Positions 31,856 through 37,684 of a stretch of 37,684 nt of DNA are shown in pieces. The notes beneath the pieces are model-generated. The model was not told the DNA's origin. It saw only the letters and a list, made by a program, of their open reading frames with translations, and did no database searches. The translations under genes were made by a program, and so were the position numbers. The stretch's first letter is position 1. Every line of letters begins with the position of its first letter. Origin of the DNA: an uncultured Bacilli bacterium (GTDB lineage Bacteria > Bacillota_I > Bacilli_A > RF39 > UBA660); the NCBI GenBank assembly GCA_944358875.1, contig CALVRZ010000015.1, positions 1 to 37,684 on the forward strand, in the 5' to 3' direction.

Positions 31856-33208
31856 TTATTCGACTGATAAAGTGAATGGATTATTTTGGCTGCCATCTCC
31901 CCCAGTAATTTGGACATTAGATTTTAGAAATAAGACCGGGCGAGAGGCGCGAGTGTTGACGACGTTATTGCGGTCGACATAACCCGCGTTGTACACGATA
32001 AACACGTAGTCAGAATTACTAGCATTAGGAGTAATAGTCCATTGCATAGCACTTGTATTTCTTAGCCATGATGTATCACGGCAATTAATTTGGTCATCAT
32101 TCCAGTTATATCCATCTAAACTACATTTAGATAAATCTCCAGCATACATATAATCAGATGGATACATTAATGCTATTTTTCCTGTCCATGTTGTACTTCG
32201 TCCTGAATATACGGTAGTGCCCCTTTCAAAAGTATAATAATCATTGGCATATAAACCTTCATATTCAGAACTTCCTCCTAGGTTCCATAGAACATCGCCA
32301 ATCATATTTTGAGCATCAGTGGTTAAAGTTGGAAGATAGGTTCCATTTAAATAAGTATTAAGGGTAGCAGTTGGCCACTCGTTTACATTATTTGAATCCC
32401 ATGCATAATTACCTATACTTTCACTTCTAGCTATCTTTATTCTTGTTTCTTTAGTACCAGTTCCATCATCAATTTCTTTAAATACGCCAATTATGCGCCA
32501 TAATTCATCATTAAATGATACATAGTTATTAGGATCTGCTCCATAATATCTGATATTACCTCCAATATCTTCCATCATTCCTACTTTGGTTGCATAATTA
32601 TAAGTTACATCATTATTAACTACTTCTGTTTTATCAGCAGTTGTATAAATATTTGTTATTGTATCAGTTGCAGGAATAACTGGTTTCTCATCAGTTGCTT
32701 CTGCATTTAATCTAAATTCAAAGTTTTGATTATACATTGTATTTGGATTACTCATATTGCCATCGATCCAGATATACAATGTATATGTTGTAGGACTACT
32801 GGTTACTTCTACTCCACTTAATAATGCTATATTATCTCCAACATTACTATTAGCAAAGTTTCCACCTGTTACTAAATTACTACCATTGTATATTTCATAT
32901 TTAAATGAGGCATCTTTAAGTCCATCATCTAAAGTAACTACAGCCATATTTAAATCTAAATATACTTGCCCTGTACTACTAATGGTAATGTTTTTACTAA
33001 TACCTTTTTCCTTAGTAGAAGTTGGTATTAAATTATTATTAGTAATATTTTCTCCATCTTCATAATCAATTGTAATACCTCCAACTGTTACTACCACATT
33101 AGTCTGTTCATTACTACTTGTACTCCACGTCCACCATGCTAAACTACTACCTAAAGCTATAGCGCCGATTAGTAAAACAACCCCTACAATAATATGTTTC
33201 TTTTTCAT
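31856..33208 (-). CDS. Surface protein C: type-A anchor half, type-1 lectin-like half with hypervariable end
   Basis: 450 residues, a close paralogue of gene B over the first 390 or so: anchor helix ending SSLAWWTWSTSS, VVVTVGGITIDYEDGENIT, NNYVSFNDELWRIIGVF and YANDYYTFERGT. The terminal WTITP-to-SRPVLFLKS block differs sharply from gene B at almost every position except a VF-V-G-NNV framework. In DNA, 31937-32014 is GC-rich and uses no codon ending in A (26 codons by my count), unlike the rest of the gene. It has its own promoter as well as the upstream leader and hairpin. Confidence 0.72.
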   Translation of the reverse strand: MKKKHIIVGVVLLIGAIALGSSLAWWTWSTSSNEQTNVVVTVGGITIDYEDGENITNNNLIPTSTKEKGISKNITISSTGQVYLDLNMAVVTLDDGLKDASFKYEIYNGSNLVTGGNFANSNVGDNIALLSGVEVTSSPTTYTLYIWIDGNMSNPNTMYNQNFEFRLNAEATDEKPVIPATDTITNIYTTADKTEVVNNDVTYNYATKVGMMEDIGGNIRYYGADPNNYVSFNDELWRIIGVFKEIDDGTGTKETRIKIARSESIGNYAWDSNNVNEWPTATLNTYLNGTYLPTLTTDAQNMIGDVLWNLGGSSEYEGLYANDYYTFERGTTVYSGRSTTWTGKIALMYPSDYMYAGDLSKCSLDGYNWNDDQINCRDTSWLRNTSAMQWTITPNASNSDYVFIVYNAGYVDRNNVVNTRASRPVLFLKSNVQITGGDGSQNNPFTLSVE

Positions 33209-33251
33209 CTTTTCCTAACTTCCTTTCTCTACCCATCTATTATATATAATC

Positions 33252-33272
33252 TATGACAAGAAATATGTCATA
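33252..33272. promoter_or_regulatory. Operator-like inverted repeat in the gene C 5' region
   Basis: TATGACA, seven bases, TGTCATA, lying just downstream of the -10 of the gene C promoter and about 44 bases before the start codon. Confidence 0.55.
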
Positions 33273-33287
33273 TTTTATCATAATTAA

Positions 33288-33316
33288 ATTATAACAAATA
33301 ATTAATTAACTTACAA
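33288..33316 (-). promoter_or_regulatory. Promoter of surface gene C
   Basis: On the minus strand TTGTAA (33316-33311), a 17-bp spacer and TATAAT (33293-33288), between the attenuator-like hairpin and the gene. Confidence 0.75.
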
Positions 33317-33335
33317 CACATTTGTAGTAAGACAC

Positions 33336-33384
33336 AATAAAAACTACAAAGAGATAAGCCTAACTAGACTTACCCTTTGTAGTT
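33336..33384 (-). promoter_or_regulatory. Attenuator-like terminator hairpin between leader 2 and gene C
   Basis: AACTACAAAG/CTTTGTAGTT (33375-33384 with 33342-33351) plus an upper GTAAG/CTTAT stem, then TTTTTATT on the minus strand. Same sequence family as the hairpin before gene A. It also serves to end the cdaA-cdaR transcript. Confidence 0.82.
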
Positions 33385-33408
33385 ATCTTTATATAATTAT
33401 CACTATTG

Positions 33409-33474
33409 TTACTTAGAAGGTAATTTATAACCCCCCCCCCTGACGAACATAGGTTTGTTAATATGCTTCAACAT
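33409..33474 (-). CDS. 21-aa leader peptide with G10 tract (locus 2)
   Basis: Reads MLKHINKPMFVR-GGG-YKLPSK. RBS AGAGGAGG lies only about 10 bases after the cdaR stop, so it is translated from the cdaA-cdaR transcript. The pure ten-G run is 33431-33440. Peptide and DNA match leader 1 across INKPMFV and YKL. Loss of one G opens the frame to a TAG inside the hairpin's apical loop. Confidence 0.75.
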   Translation of the reverse strand: MLKHINKPMFVRGGGYKLPSK

Positions 33475-33495
33475 TTTAATTACCTCCTCTAATTT

Positions 33496-34860
33496 TTATT
33501 TTCTAGAAATTCTAACTTTAATCTTCGTTGTCTTAGGTGTAAAGCTTGCTCTTACATCATCACCCGTAACAACCACTTCAACTTCATAATCTCCCTCTGA
33601 ATAACCAGATAAATCAACAGTTGCTTTAATTGTATCTGCATCAATACTATCAAGTACTTCTTGTGTACCCTTGACAATAACTGAAGTCTTACTAGAATTC
33701 TCACCTATAGCAACCGCTTTATAGTTAGAATCCAAATTCGTTGTTTCAATATAAACATCCGGTATTTCTTTTGTAACTTCATCACCTAATGTTACCGATA
33801 CCACCGCACTTGTCGTTGAAATACTAGTAACACCACTAGGTTTATTAATAATAACATTATATTCCTTATCACTATCTAAGTTTGTAACATCTACTTCAAT
33901 AGGAATAAATTGAAGTTCATTAATAACATTCTCATCTCCATAAACGGTAACATTAGTAACATCTGCCGTAATAGAACTAATAGCTTTACCAAACACCACA
34001 TTACCTTTTGGAATAACCTTAACAGGTACTTCCTTACTAGGAGATACAATACTAATTGTAGCTTTAACCTTATTAGGTACCATTTCTACATCAACAACTT
34101 GACCTTCACTATCGTATGCCACTAATTGAACATCCTCTAAAGTTGTAACACCAACTTGTGGATCAACAATATTACTAACATCTACTAAAGCTTTAACTGT
34201 AGCAACTTCTTTAAGCGTATGCTCAGCACCCTTAATAATTATTTGATCTTGATCAACTTTAACATCTTGAATAGATAATTTAGAATCAAGTTTATCTTTA
34301 TTAATAACATCTACTTCTACGGTTCTATTCTCAGATACCTTAGGATAAATATAAATCGTAACAGATGAAGGATCTAGCTTATAATCTACTGAATTAATTG
34401 GACTCTCATAATTAAGATTAACTTTATGTTGTCCCTCTTTCAAATTCGAAATATCCACATTAATACTACCTGTAGATAATTGTTTAGCTAAATACAAATC
34501 AACTTTTCTACCTATCAAAGTAACATCTGCCGTCTCTGGTAAACCTTCAACTACATAAGCTTCTTCATTATAAATAACATTAACTTTTTGATCATATAAC
34601 ACTTCTGCTGAAGAATCAACTAAAACCATTGATTTACTATCGACAATAAAGAAAGCAAATAAAGCAATTATAAGTGATAAAAAGATTAACGTATTCTTCT
34701 TCGTAAGCCACTTCTCTAACTTACCAGTCTTCTTACCCGTTTTCTCGGTAATCATCAATATAAACTTCGTAATGGGAACAATAATTCTTCTATCAATCCA
34801 TCTAAAGATAGCTTTAAATAGTCCTGATATACTACTACCTATTTTCTTAAGCATTTTCAT
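33496..34860 (-). CDS. cdaR: CdaR, YbbR-domain regulator of diadenylate cyclase
   Basis: About 35 basic/helical residues and one membrane helix (LIFLSLIIALFAFFIVDS) precede four extracellular YbbR repeats of about 80 residues, marked by the VDVSNL, VDVSNIV, VDVTNLDS and VDLSGYSEGD strands. CdaR binds CdaA at the membrane and tunes c-di-AMP synthesis. The ATG at 34860 is chosen; the gene overlaps the end of cdaA. The usual glmM gene does not follow: the leader 2 ORF does. Confidence 0.92.
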   Translation of the reverse strand: MKMLKKIGSSISGLFKAIFRWIDRRIIVPITKFILMITEKTGKKTGKLEKWLTKKNTLIFLSLIIALFAFFIVDSKSMVLVDSSAEVLYDQKVNVIYNEEAYVVEGLPETADVTLIGRKVDLYLAKQLSTGSINVDISNLKEGQHKVNLNYESPINSVDYKLDPSSVTIYIYPKVSENRTVEVDVINKDKLDSKLSIQDVKVDQDQIIIKGAEHTLKEVATVKALVDVSNIVDPQVGVTTLEDVQLVAYDSEGQVVDVEMVPNKVKATISIVSPSKEVPVKVIPKGNVVFGKAISSITADVTNVTVYGDENVINELQFIPIEVDVTNLDSDKEYNVIINKPSGVTSISTTSAVVSVTLGDEVTKEIPDVYIETTNLDSNYKAVAIGENSSKTSVIVKGTQEVLDSIDADTIKATVDLSGYSEGDYEVEVVVTGDDVRASFTPKTTKIKVRISRK

Positions 34861-35686
34861 TATTATCCACATCCTTATCTAATTCTTCATCCTCTAGTTC
34901 ATCATCTAATAATGTTTCGCTTTTAGGTTTTAATTCTTCAATTAACATCATTCTAGCATCATCTAAAGAAAGATTATAATTCAAATTACCATTAAGAGCA
35001 ATTGATATCTTACCAGTCTCTTCACTGACAACTAAGACAATAGCATCACTCTCTTCACTAATACCAATCGCTGCTCTATGTCTTGTTCCAAGTCTCTTAT
35101 TAATCTTACTATTAACACTAATAGGAAAAACAGCACCTGCACTAGTAATTGTATTACCTTGAATAATAACACCACCATCATGAAGTGGATTTCTAGGGAA
35201 GAAGATTGAAATCAATAACTCTGATGAAATATCAGCATATATCTTCTTACTCCTTTGAATATATTCATTTAAACTAATATCTCTTTCAATAACAATTAAA
35301 GCTCCAATTCTAGCTTTTCTTAAATATTCAACAGCATTCATAATCTCATATACTAACTTTTCTCTTTCATCCAAAGTAAGTATCTTATGGCTACCCAAAA
35401 GTTGATTTCTACCCAAATGCTCTAAAATATTTCTAATCTCCGGTTGAAAGATAATAATAAGAGCTAAAGGTCCCCACATAATAACATATTCTAATATAAG
35501 ACCAATAGTAACTAAATTTAAAGCATCACTAATTACCTTTAATATAAGTATTAATAAAACACCCTTAAATAATAATACCATTTTTACATTATTTTTAAGA
35601 TTCTTTAATACAAAATAAATAAGCATCCATACTAACGATATATCAACAATCTTTTGAATAATTGTTAGCACACTATTGATTGTCAT
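34847..35686 (-). CDS. cdaA: Diadenylate cyclase CdaA
   Basis: Makes the essential second messenger c-di-AMP from two ATP. Three N-terminal membrane helices end at about residue 80 (LIIIFQPEIRNILEHLGR). The DAC domain carries the DGG motif at 170-172 (NPLHDGGVIIQ) and RHR at 202-204 (LGTRHRAAIG). The acidic C-terminal tail (LLDDELEDEELDKDVDNN) is longer than usual. RBS AAGGATGG. Confidence 0.97.
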   Translation of the reverse strand: MTINSVLTIIQKIVDISLVWMLIYFVLKNLKNNVKMVLLFKGVLLILILKVISDALNLVTIGLILEYVIMWGPLALIIIFQPEIRNILEHLGRNQLLGSHKILTLDEREKLVYEIMNAVEYLRKARIGALIVIERDISLNEYIQRSKKIYADISSELLISIFFPRNPLHDGGVIIQGNTITSAGAVFPISVNSKINKRLGTRHRAAIGISEESDAIVLVVSEETGKISIALNGNLNYNLSLDDARMMLIEELKPKSETLLDDELEDEELDKDVDNNENA

Positions 35687-36026
35687 TTTTACACCATCCT
35701 TACTTATTAATAATTATATCATAAAAAAAGTAAAAATTATCATTAAAAAAAAGAAATAAGTTAATTTTACATAACTATATCTCTATAAACTCTTATTTTA
35801 TAATAAGTTATACCCTATCGGGGACAATGTAAAGAAAATTTATCAAAATTTAATGGCTATATTAAAAACGTGTTACTTTTGCCAAAAGTATCTATCAAAA
35901 ACGTGTAATTTAGTGAAAAAATATCTATCAAAAACGTGAAAGTTAAAAGTTAAAATTAATCATGAATTCTATTTTTTTATAATAAAAGTCTTATTTTAAA
36001 AGAAAAAAAGACCTATTAAAGATCTT
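35687..36026. other. Gene-free region before cdaA with 33-bp-spaced repeats
   Basis: About 340 bases without a gene. It holds an extended -10 TGATATAAT (minus strand, 35713-35718), a CCCGATAGGG element near 35815-35822, three AAAAACGTG repeats 33 bases apart (35864-35872, 35897-35905, 35930-35938; the last two within a 17-base identity) and the terminator of the 166-aa gene at 36006-36028. Confidence 0.65.
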
Positions 36027-36028
36027 TT
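36006..36028 (-). terminator. Terminator of the 166-aa gene
   Basis: AAAAGACC (36006-36013) pairs with GATCTTTT (36021-36028, one G-U). A T run follows on the minus strand. Confidence 0.75.
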
Positions 36029-36527
36029 AAACAACTAAGAAAGAATAAGTTAAACTATTATTACCATAATCTGTACTATTATCATCTAAATATACTAAGT
36101 AAGAAAAATCTTCTTCTTCATTAATCTTATCACTCTTAAGTAAATAATAATAGTAATTATCATCTTCTCTATCATAAATATCATTTAAAGTTAAAATCTC
36201 ATTATTAAATTTAATTTTAACTTTACTAATATCAATTGTTGAATCTTTTCTTACTCTTAAGTATAAATCATAATCATATTCCTTATCTTTCTTATTAACA
36301 ATAGAGAAAAGATTATCATTACTTTTATTTAATACTTCTTCATCACTTAAAGCATATAATCCAAAACTATTATGTTCCATATTAGTAATGATAATATCAT
36401 CATTACTAATTTTCTCTAATGAATTATTATAATTACTACTAGCACTAACAAAGATTGGAACACAAATAACTAAAAGTAAGACAATAAAACTAATCTCTAT
36501 TACTATAGATTTAACTTCTTTATTCAT
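36027..36527 (-). CDS. Membrane-anchored extracellular protein, TasA-like in outline
   Basis: 166 residues. One N-terminal helix (IVIEISFIVLLLVICVPIFVSA) then a beta-rich outside domain with YDLYLRVRKDSTIDISKVKIKF and a C-terminal SLTYSFLVV strand. The layout resembles small camelysin/TasA-type proteins, which would fit the neighbouring surface genes, but no signature is decisive. RBS AAGGGGGAATGAGG. Confidence 0.62.
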   Translation of the reverse strand: MNKEVKSIVIEISFIVLLLVICVPIFVSASSNYNNSLEKISNDDIIITNMEHNSFGLYALSDEEVLNKSNDNLFSIVNKKDKEYDYDLYLRVRKDSTIDISKVKIKFNNEILTLNDIYDREDDNYYYYLLKSDKINEEEDFSYLVYLDDNSTDYGNNSLTYSFLVV

Positions 36528-36575
36528 ACCTCATTCCCCCTTAAATGCCCACTATTATAGCACAAAATAAAAAAA

Positions 36576-36602
36576 AAGCAACTTATTTTCATTAAGTTAC
36601 TT
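36576..36602 (-). terminator. Terminator of surface gene D
   Basis: AAGTAACTT pairs with AAGTTGCTT (36576-36584 and 36594-36602). A long minus-strand T run follows. Confidence 0.85.
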
Positions 36603-36603
36603 A

Positions 36604-37684
36604 TTAGTTAATTTGTACTTGATAAGGGCTATCTATAGTACCATTACCTGATAGTTCTACTGAAGATTTGAGAGAAAGCACGGGCCGCACACCGAACGTG
36701 TTATTCACGTTGTAGCTGTAGTTGAGGAAACCATCATAGTCCAAGTACCACACGTAAGCGTAACCACCACTGAAGTAGTCCGGGCTCATTGTCCAATAAT
36801 ATTGACCTGTGTATAAATAATAGCTACTATTGTTTGTACCTCCCTTTCCTCCGCCTGCTAATGCTTCATCTACTGTTAATAATCCTACCGGGTATGTTAA
36901 TGCTCCATTTCCTTTTTCAACATCATCTACGGTAAAGGCATCATTCTTTTGACTACACGTCATCCTTATTTCCTGAGTACTATCCCATGACCCACTTGTT
37001 GTATATAATCTACTTGCTGGGGCATATGCTGTTGCATTTGTTCCATAACCTAAACTTCCAAAACTACTCATACCTGATGTCGTTTGTCTATCATTACAAT
37101 ATATTACATCAGCTACTTTATCACTATAGCCTTTATCTTCAATATTTGTTTTATACCAATTATCTACTACTGTTTTTACAGTACTATTATTGGTATTTTC
37201 ATGCGTCGCACTATAACTACTTGCTCCAGCACTTCCATACATATATCCTATATACGCATTATCATTATAATTACTATTATATTCACTTGTTCCTATTTGT
37301 CTATCTTCGCTACTTTCGCCATTGGCATGCGCACTTGTTCCATCATATATTAATCTAATTGAACCATCACCATTTATTCTAACTATTCTAAAGTAATATC
37401 CTGCAAATTGCACATAATTATTATCTACATCTCCTCTAAAATAATATGTTGTTCCATAATCATCTGTCGTTTCATATATCCCTTCATTTGTTGTCGCGAT
37501 AGCCGTAACACTATTTTTTTCTCCATTACTTGTTAGATTTAAATAACTTAACATTTCAGCTGAAGTCCTAGTAGTAACTGCATTACCTGAATTTTCATCG
37601 GTAGCACTAGCATTTAATCTAAATTCAAAATTTTGATTATACATTGTACTTGGATTTGGCATGTTTCCATCTATCCATATATAT
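36604..37684 (-). CDS. Surface protein D (5' end beyond window): type-A anchor half fused to type-2 lectin-like half
   Basis: The frame stays open to the window edge; upstream of the first in-window Met the codons read YIWIDGN, as in genes B and C, so the true start lies outside. The visible N-terminal part NPSTMYNQNFEFRLNASATDE is type A. The rest matches the type-2 half of gene A (YYFRGDVDNNYVQFAGYYFR, DNWYKTNIEDKGYSDKVAD, CNDRQ). The last block, YYWTMSP to GVRPVLSLKSSV, is hypervariable against gene A, GC-rich and has no codon ending in A over 36 codons by my count. Gene D is thus a natural chimera of the other paralogues. Confidence 0.75.
   Translation of the reverse strand, partial: YIWIDGNMPNPSTMYNQNFEFRLNASATDENSGNAVTTRTSAEMLSYLNLTSNGEKNSVTAIATTNEGIYETTDDYGTTYYFRGDVDNNYVQFAGYYFRIVRINGDGSIRLIYDGTSAHANGESSEDRQIGTSEYNSNYNDNAYIGYMYGSAGASSYSATHENTNNSTVKTVVDNWYKTNIEDKGYSDKVADVIYCNDRQTTSGMSSFGSLGYGTNATAYAPASRLYTTSGSWDSTQEIRMTCSQKNDAFTVDDVEKGNGALTYPVGLLTVDEALAGGGKGGTNNSSYYLYTGQYYWTMSPDYFSGGYAYVWYLDYDGFLNYSYNVNNTFGVRPVLSLKSSVELSGNGTIDSPYQVQIN

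Noticed and set aside
32757-33065. 102-residue plus-strand ORF in gene C
   Set aside because: It is antisense to the well-supported surface gene and has no RBS; the same shadow is not conserved in gene B.
35864-35938. CRISPR-like array
   Set aside because: The repeats are only 9-17 bases, the spacers are AT-rich and short, and no cas gene is near.
1-37684. Mycoplasma genetic code (UGA as Trp)
   Set aside because: Several genes end in TGA directly before terminators (for example yutD at 2724), and tryptophan is encoded by TGG throughout, so UGA is read as stop.
1-37684. Reverse transcriptase or template repeat for the DGR-like segments
   Set aside because: I looked through all large ORFs and the intergenic regions and found no RT-like protein (no YxDD) and no second copy of the variable segments.

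Overview
The window is chromosomal DNA of a very AT-rich, low-GC Gram-positive bacterium, most likely an uncultured gut Bacilli lineage near Acholeplasma or Erysipelotrichia. The evidence is Firmicute-type housekeeping genes (cdaA-cdaR, rbfA-nrnA-truB, hisS, yutD-like, DUF1292), strong AGGAGG-type ribosome binding sites, sigma-A-like promoters and a one-piece tmRNA. UGA is a stop codon, so the code is standard rather than the Mycoplasma code. I can only infer the taxon.

Layout. 1-711: five tRNA genes (Val, Thr, Tyr, Gln, Lys) ending in a terminator. The tRNA-Thr(UGU) gene is interrupted in the anticodon loop by a 231-nt ORF-less group I intron. 744-5700: leftward genes for a possible MazF-like toxin pair, a coiled-coil protein, DUF1292, a YutD-like protein, a membrane-anchored glycoside-hydrolase-like protein and a tail-anchored protein. 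5800-8816: ferredoxin, an Mn/Fe superoxide dismutase, and an OmpR-type response regulator with its histidine kinase. 8828-9440: tRNA-Leu(GAG) and ssrA. 9552-12819: CmpB-like membrane protein, a pilin-like anchored protein, a Smr-domain protein and a PfkB sugar kinase.

12954-18107 and 31789-37684: four paralogous, mosaic, exported surface proteins (genes A-D). Two kinds of N-terminal half are combined with two kinds of C-terminal lectin-like half. Three of the genes are preceded by a tiny leader ORF ending in a glycine run, then a strong terminator-like hairpin. Two leaders contain a pure run of ten G. In every case one alternative reading frame after the tract is open up to the hairpin apex, which suggests phase-variable (slippage or frameshift) attenuation of surface-protein expression. 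Genes C and D also carry a GC-rich, hypervariable 3' segment with no A in third codon positions, resembling the variable region of a diversity-generating retroelement target. No reverse transcriptase lies in the window.

14780-16419: a KinB-like histidine kinase behind three Spo0A-box-like sequences, and a cysteine-less PTS EIIB-like membrane protein. 18207-19054: a RelB/YafQ toxin-antitoxin module flanked by a 26-bp direct repeat that copies the 3' end of the neighbouring flippase gene. 19028-26017: flippase, ZIP transporter, truB, nrnA, rbfA, three small tandem paralogues, hisS. 26112-28111: Fic protein, HAD phosphatase, membrane protein. 28177-30120: an intact BRO-N/DinD-like gene followed upstream by two decayed copies made of tandem modules; each module carries a perfect palindrome whose two arms change together between copies. 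30209-36527: lipoprotein, DUF378 protein, surface gene C, cdaR, cdaA and a short anchored protein.
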